Notes: a model not told the origin generated them from the sequence alone. DNA of 29,124 nt from Phlegmacium glaucopus (GCA_015039465.1 MU130298.1:1-29124), one strand, 5' to 3'. Shown: positions 1 through 10,800, counted from the first letter of the stretch. Numbers and translations are program-made.

Positions 1-142
1 ACCTCACTTATGTCGACAATATCCTTTTTGTAGTTATCAAATGTAATACAGACTTGTAATATGTTTCTCAGGAAGCAATGCACTGATGATGGAACGCCTA
101 GATTCGCTGTTTAAACTGAGTCACCCTAGAATGTCGACAACT

Positions 143-266
143 GGTACAAAGTACACATGAGTCCATAGACAGCTACAAAGTTCACATATAAGTCTACAGA
201 CAGTTACAAAGTTCACATACAAGTCTACAGACCGCTACAAAGTACACATATGAGTCTATAGATAGC
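143..266. repeat. 31-bp tandem repeat, four units
   Basis: Four consecutive units built on the pattern GCTACAAAGTTCACATA followed by AGTCTACAGAC, period 31 bp, with a fifth partial unit (GCTACAGAGC) after it. Units differ by a few substitutions. There are no spacers of varying sequence, so it is a minisatellite and not a CRISPR array. No function is evident. Confidence 0.8.
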
Positions 267-840
267 TACAGAGCAACACTAGCTGTCTACATAGTATTCC
301 AATGCTATGGCTCGCTATAGGCTTGTCATTGTTTGTTATGGCATGTTATGACCCAAAATCAGAGTTTGCTGATGAAGGCGCTAAGTACTTTGGTGTAATG
401 GGCTCGTTGACGAGGTTGGCGAGGCATGATTATGGGATGTGTGTGGAAGTAGGAAATTAATATGATTTGTATGATAGAAAGAAAGAGTGTGAGGTAGTGG
501 AAAAGTATGGTAGTAATAAAATGGAGACGGGATATGAAGTTGTAAAGAGAGAGACTAAGAATAAATAAATAAAAGCCCTCGTGCGCTGTTGTTCTCGAGA
601 AGGTTCACACGACTGCGTCATGTGATGCCATTATGTGATCTGTCTCGCCCCAGTGCCCAGGAACAATCACTCTTGGCTATTTCACTTTGCCTCAACATTC
701 ACCCTCACCTGCTCCTCTTCACGCTTCGGGATCTTACAGAGGAAATACAATGCCCACGTCCACAGAATTTCCCTCAACATATTGTTCGAGACACCCCATA
801 GGACTAATATGCAACTGATTTGGCTGAAAATCCCAACTGA
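267..840. other. No gene recognised
   Basis: Only short open frames are present on both strands (up to 74 codons, overlapping each other), with no recognisable motif or exon structure. Nothing else is supported here. Confidence 0.5.
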
Positions 841-1640
841 AAATCCCAACCGATAACGATGCCAGCCAGTGAGGACGGAGCTGATAATGACGAGAATCGC
901 AGCCACAAAGACATGAGAGGTTTGTTGAAACTGCCTGCCAACCCTACGTGATAAGTTCTTCCTTATAAGAATAAGTCACACCGATGTATCGTTCCCATGA
1001 ACAACCAGCGCAAAGCGTAGCAGCCATTTCTCGGAGATACGCAAGAGCTAAACGCTGAGACTAATCAACTAATCACTGTTGGCGTCCGCAGATCGTCCTC
1101 GAGAAAGCAATCGCGTATCTATCCATTTATGAATCCACCACTCACCTAATCACGGAATTTGTTGAAATTTTGACATAAATGCGCCTGGGTACTATGTCCC
1201 ACTACCATCGACACCTCGTTGTCCTATTGACAGACGTTCGCGGAAATATCAGCATTACACTTGTTAGTTATCGTTCATTAGATGATATCAGTGTAGTAAT
1301 CTCGGTGGAGAGCATGCTTAATATTGTTCTATCGTGTGTTAGTTCAAATAAAATACACATGGAAGGTGACATGGACTGACGACTCGGAGACAGTGAAGCC
1401 GGTGGAAAACATCAAACTGAAATATAGTAATCTGGTTGGTGCTTGATGGGATATATTTTGTTCGGGGGAAGGACGGCTTCGCTTCGTGCAATGTATGTAG
1501 AGGGCATTACTTGGAGTTAACACGAGCGATCAGATAGAACTAACAGTTGTAAAGCATTCCCCAGGCTCTGTCAACATCGCCCGAAAGGCCTGATAGATGG
1601 TTTTATTTTCTTGGTATGACGAATGATCCAATCGAGACTT
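841..1640. repeat. Duplicated block, copy 1 (pairs with 4083-4640)
   Basis: The block from CGATAACGATGCCAGCCAGT to the segment TGACGAATGATCCAATCGAG is a diverged direct copy of 4083-4640. Shared stretches include GAAACTGCCTG, GATGTATCGTTC, GTAGCAGCCATTTCT, GATGGGATATAT and CTCTGTCAACATCGC. Copy 1 carries about 270 bp (roughly 1132-1404) that copy 2 lacks. Copy 2 lies just downstream of the secreted-protein gene, so these may be 3' flanks of a once-duplicated gene. No gene is visible beside copy 1, so that is inference. Confidence 0.75.
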
Positions 1641-2940
1641 GAGCTTGAGAGTCGACAGATCTTGAGAGCTTGAACTTGAGACTTGGTTGGTACATAGCAA
1701 GACGTCATGTAGATAAATAATACGATGACATGCATCTGCGACAAATCAAATTGAATCTCCGCATCATGCTCCCGCCGTCTGCAAAATGCTTTAGTTCAAC
1801 CAGCAAAAGAATACATATCATCTGCGAATACTTAAGAGGACAACAAGATAAAAATGGCATCCATCTGGGCATCCATAATGCTCTGCTTGATCTCTTGGAA
1901 ATTCGGCAATACGCTTCAATTGATGGGTTACTAGTGTCCTGTCACTGGCATCTCTTCTCATCCACAATCATGCCGTAGCCGGACTCATGTCGCCTCCTCC
2001 ACCCAGCTTGAGCAATGCATGCCAGAAGGCTTGCGACCTGTTAGTCAACTTAACTTCTACATGGGATCCACGACTACATTCTGGAGGGAGTTTGAAAACT
2101 TCAAGCTATCGATGGAATACGTATTCTGAATAGTTTATGTGGCAGAAAGAGCTTTAAAATTGTTGGAATATCTGGAGCATATGTAGTTTGCTGACACAGT
2201 TCAGAGGACGTGATAAGAATCTCGTGGCGCTGGTACATCGCACGTTCCTGGCATCTCTGGATTCATTTCCGACACAAACGCAGAGGGAACCCTGGGTTTC
2301 TGCCGGAAAGGAAGCTTCTAGTTAGATCACTTGTGAAGAAATTCAGATTCAGAAAGGTGATTTATTCATTCGGTCGGCCATATGCAATGACAGGTTGAAT
2401 GATACTCCAGTTTCCTCTGCATTTCGTGCATCCAACATCGCTCTTCATCGGCATCCGTGGCCTCATCCATAACTTGCGATTCATCTGCAGGATCGACTGA
2501 GCAGGTCTGTTGCTCTGCTGAAGTGCCTCAGTCGATACCAGCTCATTGAGAGCACTCTCAACTTGCTTCTCGGCATCTCCGATCATTGGCATCAGAGGCT
2601 TTATCGCTATAGGTAAGGAAGAATTTTATGACTTAATCTTTATTTACTTAGTGTTTGTGCAACAATAGTGCTTCCTGTATCCAACAAATTGTATGGGTTT
2701 ATGTCGGAAAGTCTATGGGTTATGTTTGCAATTCCCCGCCTACCAACTTAGTGAGTGAAAACTATGGCATTGAATACTAGAGCTATGTGATATGAGAGTT
2801 TCGACTATAAATCTAATCATGGTAAGTGTGCATTCATGCCATCAAAAATTTCTATGCACTCACGCCAAGATCCGCATGAAATTTGAATACATAGAAGCAG
2901 CCCCATGGCATGAAGCATAGAACGTTTCTCACAGCATGCA
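1641..2940. other. Intergenic; no confident gene, weak coding remnant near 2360-2590
   Basis: No gene is recognised. The minus strand from 2592 to 2362 is open in one frame (beginning MPMIGDAEKQVESALNEL), and a second overlapping minus frame reads as an acidic peptide (DESQVMDEATDADEE). Two adjacent coding-looking frames without a convincing intron suggest a decayed gene fragment, but the evidence is weak. The rest holds only short ORFs without motifs. Confidence 0.3.
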
Positions 2941-2952
2941 TACTCACACTGG

Positions 2953-2959
2953 TATAAAT
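2953..2959 (+). promoter_or_regulatory. TATA box of the secreted-protein gene
   Basis: TATAAAT lies about 107 bp upstream of the ATG at 3066 and is followed by a C/T-rich leader. This is a plausible core promoter for the downstream gene; the transcription start cannot be fixed from sequence. Confidence 0.5.
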
Positions 2960-3065
2960 CTTGCAGGGAGGGGACTGCAATATTTCATCACTCACCTCTT
3001 CATCTCGAGTAACTCTTAGCACTGTCTGCAACTCTTCACAAGCCGTTCACAGCCCATTGTAACAC

Positions 3066-3881
3066 ATGTTCTCCAAATATGTATCTCTTTTGATTTTCGC
3101 TGCCAGCGCCATTGCTGGTACGATTACACCGGGGACCTACCGAATCGTTAATGTCGCATCTGACAGTGCCGCTCGTGTATATTACGGTTCTGGCCCAGTC
3201 TTCGTTTCCAGCTACAGGGGATATGGTAGCTGGTTTGAATTGGTAAGTCCGAGTCATGGTCACTTCAATGCCATTCGAACATATCATAACTATCTGCTTA
3301 AAATACAGTGGGATATTTCAGATGCTAAAGATGGCGGTTACACCATCGCAAATGTCGGCTTGGATATGATCTACATGCTGGACACCTCTGCGGCAGTTTT
3401 CGTGAGTCCATAGTTTCCCTTGTCATATAGCATGTTTCACGTAACGTTTCCCAGGGCCCTGATAATGGGGAACCCGTTCGTACCAGCCGCACTCCTACCG
3501 TATTTAATATCGAATCTGCAGGCAACGACGAATACGTAGTACGTCTTGCCACTCTTTCCGGGTTACTGGCGCAAATGTAATCCTAACATATTATTACATT
3601 AAGATCAAGCTCCCGAATGATGACTTACTCTGGAACGTTGAACCACCCATTATGCCTTACGGAGATGTACGCTGTTCTCATTTTTCATGGCTCGTTATTG
3701 ACACCCTCTGTTATCATATACCCAGATAAAACTCCGGCCTGCGAATGGAGACTCAACGGAGCATTGGCGCCTTGTTCCTGCTCAAGAATCTGGTGATGCT
3801 CACTCGACACCGAATCACAATTATGATCGTTGGGATTTACCAGTGCAGCGTATTCCAGGGAGATTCCTAGGCCAAATTTGA
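3066..3881 (+). CDS. Secreted small protein, probable beta-trefoil fold (I66-like protease inhibitor or ricin-B-like)
   Basis: Five exons (3066-3242, 3309-3401, 3455-3535, 3604-3666, 3726-3881) joined by four GT-AG introns of 53-68 bp. All four introns lie in phase 0, and splicing gives one open frame of 189 residues. Residues 1-18 (MFSKYVSLLIFAASAIAG) look like a cleavable signal peptide. The mature part starts TITPGTYRIVNV and contains repeated beta-strand-like blocks ending in aromatic/hydrophobic motifs: GSWFELWDI, DGGYTIANV, FNIESAGNDEYIIKL, EHWRLVP. This pattern (G-x-Y-x-I near the start, then W-x-hydrophobic strands about 40-50 residues apart) is what I know from basidiomycete beta-trefoil proteins, notably I66 serine-protease inhibitors and ricin-B-like lectins; the length fits. 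Cysteine is nearly absent. A TATA box lies upstream at 2953. The exon structure is secure; the family call is inference from pattern and not a database match. Confidence 0.75.
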
Positions 3882-4082
3882 TGCTTCTTGGTTCTACGAT
3901 ACGTTGATGAGTTTGTATTCTGTCACTGCCATGACCCTCGTTTTCCTCTTCCGTACCTGTATTCTGTAATTGTGATCTTCATGTTTTCTGTACGATAAAA
4001 GATTTCCTGTCTTATCGCCGTATTCAAGCTTCAAGACTGATCAATGATCTCTGACCGCGGAGTATGCATCAATTCTGTGATC
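3882..4082. other. 3' flank of the secreted-protein gene
   Basis: No ORF of note. A short inverted pair, CGATAA at 3992 and TTATCG about 13 bp later, could sit near the transcript 3' end, but no polyadenylation signal can be assigned firmly. Confidence 0.3.
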
Positions 4083-4640
4083 TGCCGATAACGATACCAG
4101 CCAGTGACGACAAAGATGACAATGGCGAGAATCGCAACCACAACGACACGAGAGGTTCGTTGAAACTGCCTGTCAACCCTAGGTGAGAAGTTCTTCCTTC
4201 TAAGAGTAAGTCACATCGATGTATCGTTCACATGAATAATCAACCCAAACTTGCGTAGCAGCCATTTCTTGGAGATACGCAATAGCTAAACGGTGATATC
4301 AATCAACTATCACTGGAAGGGTAGTCAGATCGTCCTCAAAAACATTCGCGTACCTATCCATTTATAAATCTGCGCTCCCATGGCTAGTGGAAAACATCAG
4401 GTTCTGAAATTAGTAATCTGGTTGGTCCTTGATGGGATATATCTTGTTCGGGGGAAGCATGGCTTCGCTTCGTGTGATGTATCTAGAGACTTGGAGTAAA
4501 CACATGTGATCAAATAGAGCTAACATTTATAAAGCATTCCCTAGGCTCTGTCAACATCGCTTGAAAGACCTTGATAGATGGTTTCATTTTATTGTTGTGA
4601 CGAATGATCCCATCGAGATTTTAAGCTCGGGGCTTGAGAC
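4083..4640. repeat. Duplicated block, copy 2 (pairs with 841-1640)
   Basis: Diverged direct copy of the earlier block, starting CCGATAACGATACCAGCCAG and ending near GACGAATGATCCCATCGAGA. It lacks the internal segment found in copy 1 (about 1132-1404). Differences are substitutions and small indels spread throughout, so the duplication is not recent. Confidence 0.75.
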
Positions 4641-4757
4641 CCAGTGAAAATCAACTCTGCACTATTCCGCGCGGAGCTGCTGTGCCATAGGGTAGTATTG
4701 GGGTATGTTGTTGCCAGGCAGTCGAGAATGTGGATGCGTGTTTTAGATGCATATTTA

Positions 4758-4845
4758 GGGACGTTCAAAGCTGGGCGCAGCTCGCAGACGCAGCTCGCAG
4801 CACGCTTAGCCATCAGATTATATAATATAAACTTGAGAGTCCGCT
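4758..4845 (+). repeat. Harbinger left terminal inverted repeat
   Basis: Begins GGGACGTTCAAAGCTGGGCG and runs through the AT-rich core to GAGAGTCCGC. It carries an internal duplication of the CGCAGCTCGCAG type that is absent from the right copy, so the two ends differ by an indel there. Confidence 0.85.
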
Positions 4846-5197
4846 GAGAACAAATGTCACAGCTGATTCAAATCTTTAATCTCTGATAAAGTTAGGCTCT
4901 GTCTTCGTCAATTATCTTCACTATGCCCTCGAAACCACTGAGGGAAGACCTCATAGACTCCTTCCTACTATCTATGGGCCTATGGCAACTAGGGACATTT
5001 TTTCACCACCCTAAAACCTCAAAGAATACTCTCTAAACCTCCAAAAGGACCTTGAGATCATCGCTCTCCTTGAGGAAACTCATTATCTTAATGGACGCCC
5101 TCCTGTCCCAAAATGTGGTAACATAGACCTGGCTTGGGAATTCTCACAAGATCCTGCCCATCATCACTGCTTTATCAACATGCTCTGTGTTTCACCT

Positions 5198-5205
5198 CTT
5201 GTTTT
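5198..5205. repeat. hAT target-site duplication, left copy
   Basis: CTTGTTTT directly precedes the TAGTGATGGG terminus and is repeated exactly at 10942-10949. A perfect 8-bp duplication is diagnostic of hAT insertion and fixes both element ends. Confidence 0.93.
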
Positions 5206-5212
5206 TAGTGAT

Positions 5213-5375
5213 GGGCACGGGTAACCCCGGGGTCATTTTTGGCTGACCCCTACCCCTACCCTTCAAAACCCCTCACCCTGCTAACGGGTCAGGGTATTGA
5301 GCGGGTCAGGGTACGGGTTCCTATGGGGTTCACGGGTAAAAAACCCATCAAGGGTAGCTCTCAAGGGTCAAGGCC
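5213..5375 (+). repeat. hAT left subterminal GGGT/ACCC cluster
   Basis: Dense short motifs of the GGGTA, ACCCCT, GGGTCAGGGTA and ACGGGT type on both strands. The string GGGTCAGGGTAC recurs in inverted orientation in the right cluster (10801-10930). hAT transposases bind such subterminal repeats; that this array does so is inference. Confidence 0.6.
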
Positions 5376-5480
5376 AAAATCATACTTGTCATTACATTTA
5401 GGGGGCAGAAACACACTAATCATATGTTATATAGTCCCACTCTACGTCAAACTCATCTACGTCCTCCACCACATCAGGAA

Positions 5481-5488
5481 GATTAGCA
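5481..5488. repeat. MITE 1 target-site duplication, left copy
   Basis: GATTAGCA, matched by GATTAGCG at 6177-6184 (7 of 8). The element's TAGGG terminus begins at the next base. Confidence 0.88.
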
Positions 5489-6176
5489 TAGGGCTACCAA
5501 AGTTCAGTTCAGTTCAGTTCTTCGCCTCCTTAACCTGAACTGAGAACTGAACTGATACCCTCTCAGCTGAACTGAACCTGAACTGAACTGAACTATTTAG
5601 AACCAGTTCTAATCAGTTCAGTTCAGTTCTAAACTGGTTTGAACTGATGAACTGATTGTAAAATCAGAAAATTAAGAATTTATTGAAAAATACCTGTGAA
5701 TATACTGCACTTGCTTAATATTTACTTCATTAACTACTGTAAAAGCTTTAAAACTTTCATGAGCATCAGCTTCATATGTAACATTGAAAATGTTGTATAT
5801 TTTCCCAAATAGGTAGTGCTAATATATGGTTATATAATGTCATCACTTACAAAATGTGGCCATTACCTCTTTCCTCAGCCATTATTCTATGCCCAAAAAG
5901 CCTGCCAAATCACTCACAATGTTCATACATTACCAAGAGATCAATTTTCAGAAAATAGCAAGTCAAAAAGTAGGAATTTCCCATCCTCCCAGGGTAAAAT
6001 AGTTCAGCAGTTCAGTCCAGTTCGAACCAGTTCAGAAAATTTTAAGAATCCCTGAACTGCGAACCAGAACTGACTGGTGTAAGGCTGAACTGGAACTGAA
6101 CTGAACTGAACTTTCAGTTCAGTTCAGTCAGTTCTGGTTCTCTGCATCAGTTCTGAACTGAACTTTGGTAGCCCTA
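5489..6176. mobile_element. MITE 1: 688-bp non-autonomous hAT-type element with TTCAG-repeat arms
   Basis: Both termini read TAGGGCTACCAAAGTTCAG inward, a near-perfect inverted repeat that continues as GTTCAGTTCAG. The 8-bp flanking repeat GATTAGC[A/G] identifies a hAT-type insertion. Both arms are packed with GTTCAG/CTGAAC units in either orientation, separated by an AT-rich centre without coding capacity. It sits in the last exon of the hAT transposase, about 20 codons before the stop, and swaps the C-terminus for element-derived residues. Its ends differ from those of the host hAT, so it was mobilised by another hAT. Confidence 0.92.
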
Positions 6177-9100
6177 GATTAGCGGCAGCGAGAAGGTCAG
6201 CATCACAGACAAGACCAAGTTTGCTCCATGCTCCCAGACACATTAATGCACGTGTCGAGGCAACAGTGAGCCGGTTGCGAATGTGCGAGAGAACAAGCCA
6301 GCCTTTGCTGAAGACTCGCTCAACATCGACGGAGGTGGCTGCCATGGTAAGTTATGCTCAACAACAAAGTAACCAATTTTCAAGAGGGGAGGAAACATAC
6401 CAGGGATGGATAGATAGTTATGTGCCATTCGGGATAAGCGAGGATAAACGGCTCGCATTTCAACCCACCAGAGTAGTGAGTCATTAACATTCTCAGTGCC
6501 TGTACTTAGATACTGGGTGAGTTCACTGCGGAGCTCTTTGTTGGGGGGCGCCGAGTTTGAAGACAACAGCAGTTTGTCAAATAGATTACCTGATTTCTTG
6601 CTGGATGACTAGAGAGTGATTAATTCAAGGCAGGAAACACACGGTTGTAAAACACACCATTATTACTTCCTCATCTTCACTATCTTCTACACAAATGTCG
6701 GCGTATCCTCGATCAAATTCAGCCTGAACAATTTCACGTGCAGTGTCGATCCACTCTTCCTCCCATCCTGCAGCCCGGAAGTAGTCAAGTTTTCACTTGG
6801 GGTCCAAAACTCATAAAAAACATAGTTATAAAATGGAAGGAAAAAGAAGTTGAGGGACATACCCATGGCAATCCGGTACACCTCTGAATGATCAGTCATG
6901 TTGTAGTACTTGTTCAGCAGCCGTTTCCCGATGAGCATAGAAGCCTGGATTGAGGGAAGGTACTTCGTGTTGAGAGAGCCGCTTGCAAGGTGTTTGTCGA
7001 TGTAGTCCATGGCAGGGATTACCTTGGAAAGGTTTGGGGTGCTTCCCGAAAAAAACAATGTTGCTTCCTTGAAAACCTTGAAACAGAACATCAATAACAT
7101 GGAATATGCATTAGAACATGGACGACTTGCCTCAAGAACGCCAGCCAACTGTTCTGCGATCTTCCACTCCTCCTCTGTAAGCTCATAAGCCCTCAATTTC
7201 ATCCCTCGACTGCCAGTCAAATCATTAAGTGGTTCCCGATATGCCAGAGCAAACTTCACCATGTCGAATGTGGAGTTCCACCGAGTTGAAACATCACGTG
7301 GCATCATGCGACGTGAGAGTGGTTTGGTTTTCGCAACTTTACTGGCCTCAGCATGTTGATCCAAGATTGACATCCATTCTGGTAGAACCATTGTCATTGA
7401 GTTCTTGATTGTGAATGCAAGTTTACGGAGCTGGAGTAAAGAGAAAAAAAGTAAATAATTGTTGATATGGAAATCTCAGACTGAATTTACCTTTACAAGT
7501 ACAAGCCTCACAGGTTGCAGGCTCTCGTCAAGCTCAGTGATCTCGTCATCTGTCATCTCATCCCGGGGATCAGCTAACCCATCTTCATCATCATCACTGT
7601 CGTCATCTTCAGCCAGTTCCCTACCCATAGATGCCTCCTCTATCTCAATATCACCTGCCAGATCTGATAGAGCCTCCACCGCAGCACTAAGTGCTTCACC
7701 TGCTTTGGCCTTTGGGAGGTCAAATTGTTTAAGAATACTCTTAGCTACAAGGTTTAAGATGTGCGTGAAGCACCGCATTCGGTTTGCTGCACCAGGGAAG
7801 TCCTCCAAGAGTGTTGAAAGCTCATCGATCATGGTGTCATTTGGGGAGGCATTATTGCAAGTAATGCTGAGTAACTAGGTTTAAAAAATGAGTTCGGCTG
7901 TAGTCCATGACGAAATGAAGGGCTCACTTTGTCTGATATTCCAAAATCATGGAGGATCCAGGCAAACGCAGATGCAAGGTTCAATCCTGAGTGAGATTCA
8001 GCCACCTCAACGAGATCTAGCAGCAGGCAGAGAGGAACTCCATTTTCCTCAAGGTGAACTGTGATGGCAATGTAAGCTTTCGAGTTGGGGGATGTCCAAG
8101 CATCTGTTCCAAAGCTCAACAAGCCGTCATATGCCTAGCAGCGAGTAAGTATTGAACTTTGAGACATGAGGAAATTGTATAAACCTGAAGCATCATCCCG
8201 ATCCTCTTTCGCACTTTCAAAAAGACCTCCTTTACGTCACGAGCAACTGTGGGGCGGGATGGTAAGTAGTGCTCAGGTCTTCCTGTCTTCATAAGGGAAC
8301 AAAATCCACGGTCTTCAACAATGCTGAAAGGCCGCATGCTTTCAGATACCCAACGAACGATTTCCACACTGTTGAGAAGGCTTTAGTATGTTTATTGAAG
8401 GAATATAGAGTCTGCTTACCGAGTCTCAGCCCTGGTATGGGGCCGATGTGAGTACGAGACCTTTCCCTTCCTTTTCCGTTCAAAGGCTGCCGTGATTGAG
8501 CCATCCTTCACAGTTTTCAAGGTGTTTCGGGTAGAATCAATGTCAACTTTTGCCTCCAGTGCCGCATCAACGGTTTCTTTCCCCCAGCAGGTAATGGCGT
8601 GGCGCTTCAGATTGCTTGTTGATTTCCGATCTGAGGTGTCAAGGTACCGCCGGACGACCCGACCATTTGATCCTTTCCCCTTGCATTGGCTGGATGCACA
8701 CCGAAACTCATGAGCACGACGACCTTCAGGGCCGTAGGTGACCTCTGGTGTACGCCCAAAGAAGGCATAGATGGGAGAGACCCACTCGGTAAGCAGACGC
8801 TCTAAAGGATGGGTATTAGGCATCAAGATTTTACAAGAAGAGGTATGTGCTCACCCAATTCAGCATCTTCGCTCTCCGATTCAGCCTCAACATCTTTTTC
8901 ATCATCAACACTTGCTCCCTCCTCCATTAATCCTGGCATGTTTACATCGCCAAGACTGCTTTCTGTCCTACCACTTTCACTGATCCTGTCATCATCATCA
9001 TCGTCACTCCCGTCAGCAGCTTCAATGATATTGGTTGCCTTTCGTGGGTGGTTCAGCGTTGTGGGGTTATCCTCATCATCCGGGACTGTCTCAACTGATG

Positions 9101-9260
9101 GCTGGCGGAGTTGATGGAGAGTGGCAGCCTGCTCAATTCTGCGGCGTTTGATTGCAGCGGCGTCAACGTTGCTGGGATCAGCAAGACTGGCAGCAAGGAA
9201 ACATTTACGAGTTCCAAGAAGGGGCTGTTCAGGAACAGGTTTACTGAGGGTGGGCGCCAT

Positions 9261-9499
9261 TGATATTCAGTTAACAATCACATACCAGGAAATTTATAGC
9301 TTTTCTGGATGCGTCTCGAAGGGGATCACAATGAAACATCTAGAAGAGTGGCATTGATCTAGCCTCAAGGGATAGCATGGTAAATCATAAAATTATAAAA
9401 TTATAGCCCAATGGCTCACCGCAGAAGACTGAGACTGGACATGAGAGAGGTCAAGAGGGAATGTCATGGGTTTGTAACTCCATGCAGGTACCATCTACG
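9261..9499. other. 5' region of the hAT transposase gene
   Basis: Between the transposase start (9260, reading left) and the tandem array. It contains a repeated AAAATTATA motif at about 9385-9405. This should hold the transposase promoter, but no unambiguous TATA box and start site can be assigned. Confidence 0.4.
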
Positions 9500-10513
9500 G
9501 GCATCTGAGGGTAACCACCTCCTAGGCCTCATATACCTGCTTCTACCTCGAATTGGATGGATGAAAACCGATGCAACTGCCAAAATGAAATCTGATCCTA
9601 TAGGCTACTATCATTATCTATTGAATGCGCCCCTGAACATTGAAAACGATCAAAAATCGCAGAAGAACGAACCTAATCATTCAAATTCCCTCTCCCTGTA
9701 AACCTCCCATACCTTCTTCTATCTTGAATTGAAAAACGATGCAACTGCCGAAATAAGACCTGATCCTAAAGGCTACTGTTGTGAGCTATTGAACGCGCCC
9801 AAGAACGCTGAAAATGACGGAATATTGCAGAAGAACGAACCTAATCATTCCCCTCTCCCTGTAAACCTCCCATACCTTCTTCTATCTCGAATTGAAAACC
9901 AATGCAACTGCCGAAATATGACCTGATCCTGAAGGCTACTATCATTAGCTATTGAACGCACCACAGAACGTCAAAAACGACTAAAAATTGCAGAAGAACG
10001 AACCTAATCATTCCTCTCTCCTGTAAACCTCCCATACCTTCTTCTATCTTGAATTGAAAACTGAGGCAATTGCCAAAATGAAACCTGATCCTAAATGCTA
10101 CAATCGTCAGCTATTGAACGCGCCCAAGAACATTGAAAACGGCCACAAATCGCAGAAGAACGAACCTAATCATTCCCCTCTCCCTGTACACCTCCCATAC
10201 CTTCTTCTACATCAGATTGAGTGAACAAAAACTGAGGCAATCATCAAGATGAACCCTGATCCTAAAGGCCACTATCATTAGCTATTGAACGCGCCCCCAA
10301 ACGTCGAAAACGACCAAAAGTTGCAGAAGAACGAACCTAATCATTCCCCTCTCCCAGTAAACCTCCTATACCTGCTTCTACCTCAAATTGGACGAACAAG
10401 AACCAAGGCGATTGCGAAAGTTAAACCTGATCCTAAACGCTACCATTTTTAGCTATTGAATGCACTCCTGAACGTCAAAAACGACCAAAAATCAGAGGAG
10501 AACGAACCTAATC
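9500..10513. repeat. About 166-bp tandem repeat array, six units, inside the hAT element
   Basis: The motif AGAAGAACGAACCTAATCAT recurs at 9661, 9829, 9992, 10154 and 10325, with a diverged copy at 10494, giving a period of 162-171 bp. Each unit also has CTCCCATACCTTCTTCTA, a segment like GATGCAACTGCCGAAAT, CCTGATCCTAAAGGCTAC and AGCTATTGAACGCGCCC. Units differ mainly by substitutions. Short frames exist but are not shared between units, so the array is non-coding. It lies between the transposase gene's 5' end and the right terminus. Confidence 0.9.
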
Positions 10514-10800
10514 GCTCTGCCTCTCCTCCCCAACTCCCTTTGTGGTCAGGGTGGTGATTGGAGTGATAGAGGCAATTATTTACCCCCACCATAGCTTGGC
10601 CCTGTTTGGGCACTTGGCACTTGCTAGGGGGTGATGACGATGGTGGCAGTAGGAACAAGGTACTTAGAAGTGGTGGTGATGCAGTGGTGAGATAAGTAAC
10701 ATCTGTGACACAAGTGACTGTATATATGCACATGTAATCACAGCACATTTTTCAGCTAAACTTGGAAATTTACAGTAAAAATAAAAATTCAAGACAACCC
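10514..10800. other. Spacer inside the hAT element
   Basis: No gene. Contains G/T-rich stretches (for example GGGGTGATGACGATGGTGG) without recognisable motif. Confidence 0.4.

Larger units (their letters stand above)
5416..9260 (-). pseudogene. hAT transposase (BED zinc finger, RNase H-like, C-terminal dimerisation domain), interrupted by MITE and by an in-frame TGA
   Basis: Ten exons on the minus strand: 9260-8855, 8801-8420, 8368-8185, 8134-7928, 7874-7491, 7430-7131, 7076-6863, 6809-6658, 6608-6401, then 6338-6177 continuing at 5480-5416 once the MITE and one target copy are removed. All phases agree and give 887 codons before the stop. Exon 1 is acidic and low-complexity. Exon 2 holds a BED-type finger (RCASSQC about 30 residues before LKRHAITC). 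Exon 4 has the first catalytic Asp in FGTDAWTS (8102-8104). Exon 5 reads SITCNNASPND where the family has TC-D-NA, so a catalytic Asp appears to be Asn (7854-7856). Exon 7 has ATLFFSGSTPNLSKVIPAMD, and exon 10 the dimerisation motif TSVDVERVFSKG. Exon 8 has an in-frame TGA (6793-6795) after LDPK. The intron at 7077-7130 appears to use a GC donor (GCAAGT). With the MITE in place the product ends with foreign residues after LLAAAN. Confidence 0.92.

Noticed and set aside
5213..5375. Telomere-like GGGT/ACCC repeats
   Set aside because: No regular TTAGGG unit; the words are irregular and mirrored at the other hAT end, so they are subterminal transposon motifs.
6687..6809. The continuous minus-strand frame reading FWTPSENLTTSGLQDG as true transposase sequence
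   Set aside because: Removing the GT-AG intron 6810-6862 gives another frame with the family-like LDPK, then KLDYFRAAGWEEEW, so the long uninterrupted frame is a read-through artefact.
7459..7878. Ser-rich 139-codon plus-strand ORF and similar plus-strand frames at 8771-9114
   Set aside because: Antisense shadows of acidic, GAT/GAA-rich exons of the hAT transposase.
9500..10513. CRISPR-like array
   Set aside because: Units are about 166 bp and similar over their whole length, with no distinct spacers, and lie inside a eukaryotic transposon.
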